Assembly: GCA_022432975.1 (NCBI GenBank)
Contig: CM039508.1
Location: 14,438,549 to 14,502,548 of the forward strand
Origin: Begonia masoniana
Lineage: Eukaryota; Streptophyta; Magnoliopsida; Cucurbitales; Begoniaceae
Direction: 5' to 3'
DNA length: 64,000 nucleotides
Part shown: positions 1 through 11,974 of the stretch, piece after piece
Layout of the letters: every line of letters starts with the position of its first letter
Position numbering within the stretch: the stretch's first letter is position 1
The notes under the pieces: model-generated
What the model saw: only the letters and a program-made list of their open reading frames with translations
Database searches by the model: none
What the model was told of the DNA's origin: nothing
Translations under genes and position numbers: made by a program

Positions 1-743
1 GGAAGCATGTTTTATGAATTGCACGCATAGCATGCATTGCATTCACGTAGACTTACTGAGCCTTAAGCTCACGACTTATTTTTATGGTGTAGGTGACCTC
101 TACACAGGTGAGGATGAGATCCCTCCACCCGAGGCATGAACAGTTGAAGAAAGATGGCCCGTGGGAGTGTGCTGGGCAGTCGACGCGTAATTGACCCGTG
201 GGGATGTAGGTATATGATTTGGGGACTTGATATGAAATGTATAGTTTGTCATATTAGGATGTTTGGGTTATTCTGGATAGAAATATGTAAGTGATAGGTG
301 TAGGCTGTGGTAAATATTGTTGAATTGCTATGGATAACGAAACTGTTTTGAATTTACAACTTTCTGGAACTGCTTGGGACTTTCTTTTTAAACAGGAGGA
401 ATGTTTGGTTTTTAAATGGATCCATGCAGTTCGTTTTCTTGGAAAATGTGTTTTGTTTACTTATGTCTCGAGTCGTTCTGAGTGAGATTATGGAGGATAT
501 ATGAGCGTCAAGAGATTTGATGTTGAACTGTATAATTGAGATGTAGATAAGAAATGATATTGTCAGGATGTGATGAATTGATGAGTTGAGGAATGATAGA
601 AGGTTGAGTGGTTTTATGTAAACTGTTTTTATATGATAAATGAATTTTCTTTAAAGGTTTTCGAGAATGTTTTTAATTGGTTTAGAGGCTTAAAAAGGAA
701 AATTTTATACGGGAAAAATAGGTACAGTTTTAGGGGTGTTACA
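1..743 (+). mobile_element. Tekay-like LTR, 3' part
   Basis: The segment ends in GGGGTGTTACA, the plus-orientation end of the LTR family seen elsewhere in this window. It also carries the landmark GTGTAGGTGAC followed by CAGGTGAGGA that recurs in the other LTRs (for example near 13340). Its start lies outside the window. It abuts the middle of an oppositely oriented LTR, which suggests insertion into that LTR. ACAAG at 744-748 could be one copy of a target duplication, but the other copy is not visible. Confidence 0.7.
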
Positions 744-1339
744 ACAAGTCATCCTAGAATCTAATAACTAAATTCATTCCCGAATCCCTTAGTCTAGTTC
801 TCTGTGTGTAGTCTGAAATCCAAAACCAAAACAGCTAGATTCAACTAACGATTAATTAGGGTCGGTTATATTAAATGTCCAGAATCGATTCGGAAATGCT
901 ATTAACAAACACCGTTTATAAATGTTTCTATTATTCGGCCATTGAAGAATCTTGAAACATTGGGTTCTAGTTGAAAATAGAGTTCCAAATAACTACACAG
1001 CAACTACATTGACTAAATCTTACCTCGAACGTAGGTTATCGGAGTGGAGATTGGACGAATCGATCGTCAAAGAGAGAGTCGCTGGCGGAGAGGGAGACAG
1101 CTCGGGGAAATGAGAGAATGCAGAAGGGAATGCCGGCTACAGTGAGGTTTAAAAGTTTCCATTTCCTATTTATACTTAATCCAACCATTCTTAATTACAA
1201 ATCCTGCCACCCAACCTAATTTATGACACATGCACATTAATTAAGCCTTGGCATAAAATTGCAAACTGAAAAGATCAAAATAAACATGGCCGTTAAAACA
1301 GTTAAGAAAGTCACCTGGTCAAACTCGTCGGGTGTTACA
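744..1339 (-). mobile_element. Tekay-like LTR, 5' part
   Basis: Read on the minus strand this starts TGTAACACCCG at 1339. It carries a TATA-like ATAAATAGG near 1165-1175, the phrase CTGTAGCCGGCATT, a donor-like GAGGTAAGATT near 1025, and the block containing GAATCGATTCTGGACATTTAA. All of these are collinear with the LTRs of elements 1 and 3. It is cut at 743/744 by the plus-strand LTR piece. Confidence 0.75.
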
Positions 1340-1919
1340 TTCGAATTCTAAAATCTAAATACTAGAGAAAAATAGATTTATACGTCTTTAAACTACAGTG
1401 ACTAGTGAGAGCAAGGGAGTCGTGTGATGGTGTGAGAGAGTCGAGAACTGGGAGAGAGTTGAGAATCGGGAGATATGGTTTGGTCGCAGGTTGGGTCGCC
1501 AGGTCAAAATTGTGGAAGTCGCTGGATGAGGTCGCCGGTCGACCGGCGAAGGGAGACAATCGGAGCTGCGTGAGACGTGAGGTCACAGATCGCCAGATCG
1601 GGTCGTCAGTGCGTTGCGTGCACTGTGCAGTTAAGGAGTGAGGGCTGGCTGACTGCTTTTTTAGTTTTTTTAATTTTTTTAGGTTATCCGACCCATGGGT
1701 TGGATAAACCACTGGGCCGACCCATGGGTTGGTTCTCCTGTGGGACTGCCTGGTTCCGGTACGGGGAATCGAGGACCGGACCGCAATTCTTGGTTCCCCA
1801 AACCATGGAAGCAATCGGTTCCATGGCAGGTAGAACAGACCAAGAACCGGCCCGGACTGCCGGTCCGGTCCCGTTTTACGGTTCCAGGCCAGTTCTGCCC
1901 ACTCCTAGTGTCAACCTAG
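1340..1919. mobile_element. hAT-like DNA transposon terminal remnant
   Basis: The right part (about 1690-1919) is dense in GGTTCCGG, CCGGTCC and GACCCATGGGTTGG motifs. It ends in TGCCCACTCCTA, the complement of the TAGGAGTGGGCA type of end seen in plant hAT elements with GGTTCC-rich subterminal regions. The matching left terminus is not visible, so this is a truncated remnant. Open frames of 70-150 codons here have no recognisable domain. Family assignment rests on motif style only. Confidence 0.45.
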
Positions 1920-2490
1920 TTAGGCTTGGTGAGTAAGACTTTTTTAATCTCGCATCAGCTCGGCTCGCATCGGCTCGTTTGTCACCTCTAATGCAAATAA
2001 TTGGTGTAAAGAAAATTAGTATATGTATAATTTATAATCATACAATTTTCAAACATTTGTAATAATATCTGTATAATATTTTTATATTAAATCTTCTCAT
2101 ATAATTTTTTTTTTCTTAATACATGTCATTTTATAAATTAATAACATAATTTTGTTAAGTAAACAACTAGCTATTATATTATGATATTATAATGAAAATA
2201 ATCATTATAATTTTAACAATTAATTTTTTTAAAAAAATATATATTATATTGACATAAATTGAAAACATGTATGTTTGGTTCGTTAGATTCAGCTCGTTAG
2301 GCTCGTTTAGCCGGGTCGGCTCGGCTCATTTATCTTTAGCTCGCGAGCCAGTTCAAGTTGAAATTTGGATTTGTTACACTCACTTCGTTAGGTTTTGTTA
2401 GGCTCGAATCATTTAATTCACTAGGCTTAGTAAGTAAAATTTTTTCAAGTTCTGCTCAGCTCGGCAGACTCATTTGTCATTTCTACTAAA
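1920..2490. repeat. Duplicated GGCTCG-rich element end
   Basis: Two related blocks of about 70 bp lie at about 1921-1990 and 2420-2486. Both run from TTAGGCTTGGTGAGTAA or a variant, through an A/T stretch and GCTCGGC, to TTTGTCACCTCTA or TTTGTCATTTCTA. They bracket an AT-rich core that includes further GGCTCG clusters (2280-2345). This is typical of small non-autonomous DNA elements in plants, but the class is not proven. Confidence 0.4.
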
Positions 2491-3379
2491 GAACATCATT
2501 ATTTTCATATTAATATAATTACATGACATACTTTGATCCAATTGAAAATTGTTCAAGAGACCAACAATAGAAGAATGTGGATATAGTTGTTACATATAAT
2601 TTATTATATCAATGAGCTTACATAAATTATGTACTACACATTATAATTATCACTTTCTAAAATCTATTCAAGTGTTTTTGAATACAGTTTCTGTTATTGG
2701 CTTAAAATATATAAGATGAATTACTTTATTTTGTGTCGAGAACAATGATTACAAGGAATAATTAAAGGGTCATGGTTCTTTTCTGTGTAGTATTTCTTGA
2801 AATTTTCATTAGATTTCAATACTCCAACGAGAATTAGAAATTTTCATTAGATTTTCATTAGGTTCCTCTACAATGTAAAGTTACATGTTTTTCATCGTAT
2901 AATTTAACTATAACAATGAACAATAAACTGATATATAATGTGTGGAAGTGTATCTGCCAAAAGATTTTTTTTTACTGTATTTATTACTAGATTGATTCAG
3001 TAGTCTGGAATTTTATTCTCGTGATTCTCACTTGAAAAACATTCTTTGAGGGCAACTTCTTTCATTAACTGAATGAGACTCGCGGTGATGATACTATTCG
3101 AGGATGTACTGGATTTCACAATGCAAAAGTTAACAAAGGATCACAAAAAGAGGGATGTTTTGTAAAAAAAAAGTTATTTTTCTAGTGATGATAGTTTTTT
3201 TAAATGTCCACGAAATCAACTATAATTTTCTATAGATATGGATGATAATGTGTTTAAAATTCATAAATGAATTTTGAACAGATTAGATTCTGTCTAGTTC
3301 AAATAACTATTAATCTATTTAACATTATTTGAATAAAGAATTTGCAGGATCTTAATTAAACTCAATTTGATTATCATAT
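2491..3379. other. AT-rich stretch with no recognised feature
   Basis: No coding frame, LTR end, tandem repeat or RNA gene could be recognised here. The sequence is AT-rich with scattered stop codons in all frames. Confidence 0.5.
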
Positions 3380-4439
3380 TTATAGTGGAGCCCACTGTGA
3401 GAGCCTAATAGATATGGGCTTTAGTCTTGCTAATCCCATTTTCCATCATCTCATACTCGAGCATAGTGGATATGATCCAATCAGCCATCTCTTATAAATC
3501 TCCAGTATCAACTTTATTCATTTAGGTCAAGGAACCAAGCAACCCCCGAGCCAATTGGAAGGAAAGTTTGAAAGTAACATATCAAATTTGTAAAGACCGG
3601 TATAGGACATTGTTATGCCCTGAATCTATTTGGTTGCATCAAACTAAGCATCTCTTACCCCTCACGAGTCCCGGTGCTACTTATGCTTGATTCGTGAATC
3701 ACTCACGAATATATTGCATCTCCATGAAGCAATATAACATGTCGATAGGAAGACTATTACTTTAATGTCATGCCAAGTATTCTTCCCTTCACCCACATGC
3801 CATTTAATATTGTTCTGGCCGCTTTACTAGAAATGTCCCTTTAGATTGCATCAATCATGATCATAGGTAACACCCTAGAGTAGCAAATGCTATTCTTCAA
3901 TTTCATGACATAGGGCAAATGCGTAAGATCACTTTTGATGATCCGTAGACTCATACAGTGAGTAACAAGGAATCTATTCCATCACCTCTATCTAGATCGT
4001 GTATCACATGTTATTTGAAAGACATGTTATGGTGGAGCTCTCTGTCCCAAGAGAGAGAATGTCAAATCTCCAACACCATACGGATCTTAATCTAGTTGCT
4101 CTCAAACGCCTAACTTAAGTTCCCTAAATGCTTGCTATCTCAGCACCATTTTAAGGTCTCACATCGATCTTCTATGTAGGCATAATATGGATTGTGGGTC
4201 TTTCCATATTCAATCTTCTACCATGGATCTCATCTTAGACTAATCTAAAATGATATTAGCTAGTACTCTAAATCACTCTTGCCACAAAAGCGCCTTAATT
4301 TAAGTTTGTCTCATGTTTGGATGCTATACAAAGCACGAGAGATGATCACTTGTTAGTAAGCGAACCATGCCGATCGACATATCATTATCATCATCATCTA
4401 TTGAGGTCATTATGTTTGCATGAAATAATTCAAAATTAG
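3380..4439. other. Unrecognised stretch beside the copia relic
   Basis: Base composition is more balanced than in the preceding kilobase, and no long open frame is present. It lies immediately 3' (minus sense) of a Ty1/copia RNase H relic and could be the 3' non-coding part or LTR of that element. I found no matching second copy in the window, so the link is only positional. Confidence 0.3.
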
Positions 4440-4810
4440 TTTTGATGACAAAAAACTGATAATTTTGTTTAAATTGATAATAATAATAACAATATCCCAA
4501 CATATGTGCAAATATGCTCATATTGTTTCTTTGATGTATTGTAGTATGCGCTTCATAGCTTTCCAATAAGCAACTCCAGAATTTGCCTGAAATATGCTAA
4601 TTTTCCCAACGACAACTAAGATGTATGGCCGAGTACACATCATTGTGTATATCAGGCTTCCGTGGTGCTAGCATAGGAACTCAAACTATCTTCTCTTTTT
4701 CTTAGGACACATGTATTGGCCAAGAGAACTACCTTTCTCAACGCTAGTATCTATGGATTTGCAATTATGCATATGAAATTGCTTAAGAATCTTCTTAATA
4801 TACTTATTTT
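4440..4810 (-). pseudogene. Ty1/copia reverse transcriptase/RNase H relic
   Basis: Translating the minus strand with frame changes gives the order of blocks found at the RT-to-RNase H junction of plant copia polyproteins. First comes YIKKILKQF, then HNCKS, then the diagnostic LIYTMMCTRPYI (family form SLMYAMLCTRPDI), then FQANSGVAYWKAMKRILQY (family form YQSNPGxxHWxAVKRILRY). Stops and indels break the frame several times, for example just after the KKKRR block and after the RILQYIKET block. Only the C-terminal portion of pol remains. A leader and a primer-site-like sequence to the right (5240-5253) may belong to the same minus-strand element. The aspartate of CTRPDI is replaced by tyrosine, consistent with long inactivity. 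Confidence 0.7.
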
Positions 4811-5719
4811 AAGATAAAAAAAAAGAAATTTCTTAGAACGAGCTCTAAGGATCTAGTTATTTGACAAATGTTTAGATGTAAAACATGGCTCAAACATAGA
4901 TCATATGACTGAAGAAAAACCAAGTTTAAAGCAAGCAAATATCGAAACCTAACTAGTAAGAAATCCGAGAACAACATAAGAAAAACCGAGGGGAAGACAG
5001 AAGATTACCTTGGCCGATTTTACCCTATGTTTTTCTTAATTTGGAAGGCAATAAAATGAGGGAAAAACATGCTGCAAATATGATGATAAACATAGCTAAT
5101 ATTCAGCAATAAAAACAGAACATAAAGCAATAGAAAGAAAAGCGGCTAGCCCCGATTTTGTGCTAGAGTTTTGGACTCGAGAACCATGGTGCCATGGCCA
5201 AACCAAATGCATCAAAATACATCGTGAGAAGCACCTTGTGCTTTGATACCACTTGACAAGGGGTCCCTTAGAAAAGGGGTTGTGTAAACCCACAAAGTAA
5301 GCAAGAGTGCTCTTGTGATAGTGTGCATAAAACCGAAGTGAAATAAACAATAGATGAAGATGAAAATGCAACTAAAATAAAGGAGATGTCATATGTAATG
5401 GTGGCCGAATTTTATATGGAATATAGTAGCATGAAACATGGAGGAAATGTAAGAGGAATAAAGTAAGATGAAGGTGAAGTGGAGTGTGTGAAAACCGTGG
5501 AGAAACGATAAGGGGATGAAAAGAAAATTGCAAGAAATAAAAGTGAGATGTGTGAAAGTGTTATGACCGAAGTGGAGAAAATAAAATGCAAGAAATAAGA
5601 TGGATGTAGAGAAGATGGAAATACCCTTTGGCGGACCCGAGGAGCTATCTCACGTTTGAGCTCTCAGGTGCACGTTTTCCTGGAGGAAAATGACCACCGT
5701 AGGCCTAGGTTTTTGTTAG
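4811..5719 (-). mobile_element. Probable leader and LTR remnant of a minus-strand element
   Basis: At 5240-5252 the minus strand reads AGTGGTATCAAAGC, resembling the initiator-Met-tRNA primer site, directly after a CA that would close an LTR. On the plus strand the candidate LTR therefore begins TGACAAGGGG at 5254. The LTR's outer edge is not clear; it runs at most to 5719, where another LTR begins. The element fits the minus-strand copia relic to the left, with most of its coding region lost. Confidence 0.4.
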
Positions 5720-7080
5720 TGATTTTAACACTTTTTACGCAAGTGCACGTATCGCTTCAAGTACTAAAAATATCGATCCCACGAGGATATTCTTAATTGA
5801 ATTAATTGCTATAAAAATCTTATGAAAATATTAAGATGATAAATGAAAATAATTAGAATTAAAATCCGAATGATGATGTAACAAAAAAAAACAGAATAAA
5901 TGAGATAAAATCAGTAAATGGAAGCCTTGGCTAGGATCTATTTCTTCGTTACGATAGTTTTACTACTGATGCTTTGGTAATGCTCTGCAACATTGTCTAT
6001 GAACAGCAAGAATGAAATAATTCTAGGATTCTTTCGAATTGCCTAGGTAAATTCAATTTAGAATTTCTCTCGACTTTGAAAGAAAGTAACTAACATTGAA
6101 TTTCTATAAACCCTATTCTTAATGACAATCGAATCAATGTTAACTACGTTGTAACAATTTAATCCGATTAATTATTCATGCATCTAGGAATTTATATTTA
6201 TCTATCGATACAATATAAACATGGATCATCAATCTATCTATCGATATGATCTGAATTAAACAAGGAATATCACAAATAATTTTTCAATAAACAATCGCAT
6301 AAACAAAACCAAGATCGTAGCAAAACCGTAACGAATACTCTCGTCCTAACCAAGAATAAAAGTTTAGCTACTAAACATCATAAAATAAATGAAAAATAAT
6401 AGTGTTAATAAAAGCATAAAGATATAAAAATAAGAGAAGAAGAAGAAGTTCAATGGAGTGTCGTCAATTCTCTTCCCAGATCAAGAGTTCGCTGCTCTCT
6501 GTCACCGTCTAATTAGTCTCCCTTTTTTATGTGTAGTATATCTCCTCTTTCTCTCTCCAATCTCTTTGTTATTATATTGTTCACCTATTTTTGCTCTTTT
6601 CCAGGATGGTTTTCTCTCTCTCTGGTTCTCGTTCCACGTGGTTCCATACTTTCCAAAACTCTTTCTTCCAATTGGCTTTTCCTTCCTTTTTGTCCTCTTT
6701 TGCATGCCAGGTGGTGTCTTCTCCTTTTCTCTTTCCAAATTGCTCTTCCTTGATTTTTGCCTTCACTTTCTCTCCAGATTGCTTTTTCCTTGATTTTTTT
6801 TGCCTTATCTTTCTCTCCATAAATCTCAGCATTTGAATTTGACTTTCCCACTATTAAAATTGCATTCAAATAGGAAAATATAAAAATCAAATTAAGGAGA
6901 AAAATATGATTTTAATAGATAATCTGCATGAAATATATTAAATTAAATTAAGGCACTGATGCTGCTGCATTATGTAGCAATTGTAGTAAATTCCTACCAA
7001 TTTCTTCTTGCATTCGCTCAATTCATATAAATTCTTTCAACTAATTACCATATAAAATAACTCTAATTTAAGAGTTATCA
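5720..7080 (-). mobile_element. Athila/Tat-like LTR (3' LTR of a minus-strand element)
   Basis: On the minus strand the LTR starts TGATAACTC at 7080, directly after a purine tract, and ends in GTGTTAAAATCA at 5720 (TG...CA, 1361 bp). Near its end it holds CCTCGTGGGATCGA and GTGCACTTGCG, matching the layout of the Athila LTR at 46146-46847 (CCTCGTGGGTTCGA, GTACACTTGCG). A C/T-rich stretch at 6458-6800 gives open frames on both strands that are compositional only. Confidence 0.75.
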
Positions 7081-7709
7081 AATACCCCCAAACTTGAACC
7101 ATTACTCGTCCTCGAGTGATACAAATAAAAATCACCATAAAACAAATTCCAAGCCACCATTACTAAATTCCTTGCAATTTTCAAAGTGTCACAACTTATA
7201 AATTCTTGAAAAATTCCACTATCACAATTAAGATCATCAATAAAGAATTATTTCCCATGAACTAAATTGTTAAGTGTGTGTGCTCAAACTCCATTTGAAT
7301 TGCTAAGTTCAACAATCAAAACTAGAAATCACAATACATATCATAGGATGTCAACTCTTTAATGTCCTTCCTAAATCCATTAGCCTTCAATGATTCTTCT
7401 TTTTTCTTTTATTATTATTTTTTAGAGGATAATAATCTATATATTTTTTTTTAATATTGACTTTATCTATAAGTCACACTACCTTTTTACGCGATTGACA
7501 ACATTGGTGATGAAATCCTCCGGTTACTCAGTAATGTCATCTCAAGATATATACTCATATAAAATAGAGGAGTATAGCCAATAAATATGCAATGGAGTTC
7601 CTCCCAAAGTTCCTCCAATTTATTTCTACTCATCGAGTATCCAAAAGGCTCACTCAAAATTGAAAGTAGATTAAGAAATTGCATTTATTCCCTTTTTTTT
7701 TTATATAAC
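7081..7709 (-). mobile_element. Internal 3' end of the same element, with polypurine tract
   Basis: The polypurine tract, read as AAGTTTGGGGGTATT on the minus strand (7081-7095), sits against the LTR and is preceded by CTCGAGGACGAGTAATG. This GAGGACGAG...AAGTTTGGGGG arrangement also occurs at 53682-53713 in the Athila element. The rest is non-coding. The segment is cut at 7709/7710 by the next LTR. Confidence 0.7.
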
Positions 7710-8782
7710 TGATGTGAACTGAGGAGCGATAAATTTCATTGTCAAGGACCATGATCTATTAGAAGATAAAGAAGGTCCAACGAACAAAGCTTCACATGGT
7801 TTAGTCGTGGAAACTCGAGAAAAAGAACGATCAAAACAAAAACAAGAGACTACAAAAATAAAGAGCATTGTAGCATGGAAGTGGGCCCCACGAAATTTGC
7901 AAAAGAAGACTCATAAGGCATGGAGTTGGGCTCCACAAATATCAATGGATTGGAGAGAGAAGAGTAAAGATCCACACAAACTACAAAGAGATAAAGATTC
8001 ACGTGGATTGAAAAGAGATAAAGATCCACATGATTTGGTTTATGATGTGATCCAAGTTCAGACCAAGTCAAAGCCCAAGAACAAAGATCCAATTGAAGAT
8101 ACCCGCAGTCCAATGACAAGAGCAAGAAGCCCAATACTATTGGAAGATCTTTTGAAGAAAGGGTGCTATGCACATGCACGTGTAAGAATTAAAAAGTCAC
8201 ATGCGAAGCACATGCAAATTCAAACAAATCACGTATGAGAGATCTTATCTGACAGAATCTACTCAAATCAATTCAAATCATATTCAAACGTAATTTAAAC
8301 GTGAGATGATATCTGATCATGCCAAGGATCATTATCTCACGATTTTATTAGTTATTTTATTTTTATTTTTGTTTTTTTTAATTATTTAATTTAATTTTAA
8401 TGTGTATCCTATTTAATGGCAAAACTATTTGATTTAATAGAAGAACAAGTTTGAATTAAAAAGATTGAGTTTTTAGAGAGAATTTCTCTTTAGTTCTTTG
8501 CGAAGAACAACGATCTTCTTCAAGTCACGCTTGAAGAATCTCGCTTGATAGCTTTGGTTCTTACCAACGAGTTTGGTCTGGGTCAAGCTCCTGTTTTGAT
8601 AGCTTCGGTTCAGCCAACAGGTATGGCTCGAGTCAAGCTCCTGTTTTGATAACTAGGGTTCCATCGAATTCTTCGATTGGGGTCTTAGTTCCTTACTTTG
8701 TTCTTGAATTGAAAAGACGTTCCTTTGAATTATTCCGCATTGTTGTCGGGTCCCGGGTCCTTTCCATCCGAGGTTCGCATCA
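7710..8782 (+). mobile_element. Chromovirus 5' LTR (non-Tekay)
   Basis: The LTR starts TGATGTGAACT and ends ...TTCGCATCA, two bases before a primer-binding site. It includes a coding remnant of the pol C-terminus (7807-8238), then an AT-rich U3 and a leader with repeated TTCTTCAAGTC and GATAGCTTTGG/GATAGCTTCGG motifs. The left boundary is inferred from the TG and the change of sequence type after a T-run; no second LTR copy is present to confirm it. Confidence 0.6.
7807..8238 (+). pseudogene. Pol C-terminal extension embedded in the LTR
   Basis: This 143-codon frame is very rich in Lys, Arg and charged residues. Residues 101-106 read SPMTRAR, matching the GPMTRARAK-type motif found at the extreme C-terminus of pol in several plant chromovirus lineages. 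In those lineages the pol frame runs across the internal/LTR boundary into the 3' LTR, so an LTR copy carries this tail without the rest of pol. The open frame continues upstream of its first ATG toward the LTR start, consistent with a truncated C-terminus rather than an independent gene. No catalytic domain is present. Confidence 0.55.
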
Positions 8783-8784
8783 GT

Positions 8785-8796
8785 TGGTATCAGAGC
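8785..8796 (+). other. Primer-binding site (initiator tRNA-Met)
   Basis: TGGTATCAGAGC lies two bases after the LTR end. It is complementary to the 3' end of plant initiator tRNA-Met, the usual primer for minus-strand synthesis in chromoviruses. Confidence 0.9.
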
Positions 8797-9494
8797 TTCG
8801 GTTCTTTGATTCAAGAAGCTATCTTTAATTTTTGTTATCCATCTTTTTCTTCATCCTATTCTATTCGTCCCACTAGTAAAAAAACAAACACAAAAGAGTT
8901 CTTTTTTTTTTTTCATTCTTATTATCAAAGTTTCAAAAAAATATTTGTCAAAAGTAAAAAAAAAGAGTTGTGAGAAGTAAAAAAAAAAATCGAAAATTTG
9001 TTATAGAGATTCAGAAAATTCTATCCTTTTAAATTCAAGAATTCGTTCTTAAATTCGTAGATAATTGTTCTATGAAAATTCAAATTGTTGAATCTTCATT
9101 CGAAATATTGTCTTTATCCAAATTTAATTCTTTGAAGGTTCAAATTGTTGTTGAATCTTCGTTTGAAATATTGTCTTCGTCCAAAGTTTTGTCTTATTTC
9201 AATTGTACCCTTGATTTAGTCATCTTTACAAGTTTGAAATTTTAAGCTTTAAAGTTTGATTTTTTATAGTTTGACTTGTTGAATATTTACCATCGATTAA
9301 GTTCTTACGTAAAGAACTAAAAGGGAGATCTAGAGGTAAAAGGCAAGAGGGTGAGACTATTATAGAAAAAGCCTTAATTTTTTAGCGAAACACAAGTGGA
9401 GTGACATCCATTGAGAGCAAACACGTGAGGGAGAGGTAAGGTCCATTACTTGATATTTTTCTTTTACTTCTAACTATTTTATTTTATTTTCTTA
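8797..9494 (+). other. Untranslated leader of the chromovirus
   Basis: This is AT-rich sequence between the primer site and gag. It holds short A- and T-runs and an imperfect direct repeat of about 45 bp built on CAAATTGTTGAATCTTC-like text (about 9080-9190). No coding signal. Confidence 0.6.
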
Positions 9495-10213
9495 TTGTGG
9501 TCGGAAAAGAAAATCATGAGTGGAGAACAAAACGAGGTGGACTTAAAGTTGTTCATGAAAGCCATGCAAGAAAATTTCAAGGCTTTAAATACGAGGATGG
9601 ACCGATTGGAATCTCCATCCCCTAGTCATATGCGGCGAAGGAAGGATTTTGATGTAGAATTCGAAGAGTATAATGGATATTATCAAAGGGAAAGAAATGA
9701 TAGGTCGTACCGAGGAGATGGTGATCTAAGTAACATCAAGGTAAATATTCCTTCTTTCCAAGGGAAAAGTGATCCCGAGGTGTATTTGGAATGGGAAAGA
9801 AAGGTGGACCTATTGTTTGAATACCAAAACTACACGGATAAAAAAAAACTAAAATTGGTGACAATGAAGTTCACGGACTATGCTAACAGTTGGTAGGATG
9901 AACTAGTAAAGTACCGAAGAAGGTATGGTGAGTCACAAGTTCAGACATGGAAGGACATGAAGGCACTCATGCGAAAAAGATTTGTTCTTTCACAGTATTA
10001 TAGAAATTTGTGTCGAAAACTCCAAAATTTGACTCAAGGTTATAAAAGCTTAAAAGATTATTATAAAGAGATGAAAATAGCCATGAAAAGAGCTAATGTG
10101 GAGGAAGACGACGAAGAAACAATGACTCGATTTGTTAGAGGACTAAATAGAGAGATAGCGGATGTCGTAGATCTACAGCATTATGTGGACTTAGAAGAAT
10201 TATTTCACAAATA
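9495..10213 (+). pseudogene. gag: Chromovirus gag, truncated, one nonsense codon
   Basis: Two open stretches lie in the same frame and are separated by a single TAG at 9894-9896, at a position where this gag family has a second Trp (SWW). The likely start is the ATG at 9516 (MSGEQNEVDL). A short coiled-coil-like N-terminus with ALNTRMDRLE leads into the retrotransposon gag core: IPSFQGKSDPEVYLEWERKV, FTDYANSW, then MRKRFVLSQYYRNL, LTQGYKSLKDYYKEM, and DLQHYVDLEEL. Gag would form the particle shell and package RNA. The frame is cut after ELFHK by the truncated end of element 2, so the zinc knuckle and all of pol are missing. The core differs clearly from the Tekay gag at 14612, so this is a separate chromovirus lineage. 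Confidence 0.85.
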
Positions 10214-10437
10214 AATCATCATACTTGAGCTGCTTGAAATCGCAAGCATCTACCGGTTGCTAGACGACAAAATATAAAACTCACTTATGCCGATCGCTAA
10301 ACGACAAGCACAGAGCTCGCTTCTGCCGGTAGTGTATTTCTATATCATCCGGTTATCATGTGCATCTCACGTGACTTACTTAACATCGCCAGCAAGAGAC
10401 ATCGCCCGGTGATCAACAATCATTCACCATCCACCGA

Positions 10438-10607
10438 TGACGTCAGCCGGATGATGTCTTCATCCATCAGAGGCATCATCCGGTGGACAAACGACAAAAT
10501 ACTTTACTTACATCATCTGGTGAGTAAACACTCGACATCATCCGATAACGTCAGCCGGAAGACTCAATCGTTCAACTTCTATCATTCGACATCCGCAGAT
10601 GACGTCA
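10438..10607. promoter_or_regulatory. TGACGTCA-type sites in element 2 3' LTR
   Basis: Perfect TGACGTCA palindromes occur at 10438-10445 and 10600-10607, with a one-base variant TAACGTCA at 10546-10553. Each is followed by GCCGG. The palindrome is the classic binding core of bZIP factors of the TGA/CREB type; binding here is inferred. Confidence 0.45.
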
Positions 10608-11974
10608 GCCGGATGATACACTCATCCGACTCCTATCACTCAGCAGTAAAATACGATAATCATCAAGCAACTTCAACCAATAGAAAAATACCCCGACTCT
10701 CATAGATTTCAACTTGATAGGCATAAACCTTAAACGAATAAAAATCATAGACTCATTCAGGATACGTGAAGCGGAAGACTTAATTAAGCAGATCATTCTA
10801 TAAACTTAAATCATTCCTTGAACTCAGAGATCAAATAGACAAATCCCAACATCCCAATGTTATAAAAATAAATCTCATCTTACACAGACTTCAGTCTTTC
10901 ATAAACCTTACTGACTTAATGTGAGCATAACCGCGGGTCAATATCGCCTGCCAGCCACAAATCTCCACCCTGAGCACCTTCTAGCAACCGAGCTTAAACA
11001 TCCTCATTAACTTTGAGATCCTCACCTGAAAACTCGTCACCTACATCATAAGGTTTAAACTATAATCCTAATGCTTAGTAAGTAATGCAAACTAACATGT
11101 ATTCATGAATGTACAGTTGAGAGAAAACATATTCATGATCATTTATCATTCTTGTTTCTGTTCATCGTTTTCATCATATGGATTAAGGGAAGATTTGTGC
11201 TGTAAAAGGGGGGTTGACAGTGATTTTGATCATATTCCCTTTGGGGTCGTTTTCATGGTCCCTCTTTGGACTGTGGCATACGTCAACCCGCCCCCAACCC
11301 TCACTTAATCATGTTGTATGAGATCGTATTCATATTCATTCTCATATCTTGTTCATGGGGAAAACATACTCATAAATCATTTTCATATGCTTGTGGAGTA
11401 AATCATGATGCATGACATGAATGTTCTTAAATCATCAGACTATGGAAATTATCATACTAGACAGTTGACTTCATAGACTCTAACAGAACATCACATAACA
11501 TAGTTCTCAAACATCCGTAAATCATCCAAGTACAAACCATCTTACTAACTTAAAACAAACATCAAACACATAACTAATTTAGTACTCTTAAGATGTAGGG
11601 CCCTAGTGGCCGAAAATCTTAATACATTCACTTACCTGGATTCCTTAGCAGAGTAGTACCTTCACTTGAGCTTCCTTCACCTATGACATTTCATATTTCG
11701 TAGTTAAAATCAAATCCTAAATAATCTAAGCTCAAAACTAGTAAAGTCCTAACTAAGGAAGATTCCTAAAGATCTAACTTATCTCATTCAGACATTTTAT
11801 TGAACACCTTGTACGCATAGAAATCTCAGTTTATCAGTAAGGGAAATCAGATTCTCTAACTACCCGAGCTCAGCCAACATTCATAATTCCTACTTATTAT
11901 CATCAAAATCATAAATACTACGTTAATAGCTAATAATACTCCGATTCTATTCATTATTAGGCAAACCCGAATCT

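Noticed and set aside
6458..6890. Hydrophobic plus-strand and Lys/Arg-rich minus-strand frames
   Set aside because: They come from a C/T-rich stretch inside an LTR; complementary frames show the expected compositional mirror.
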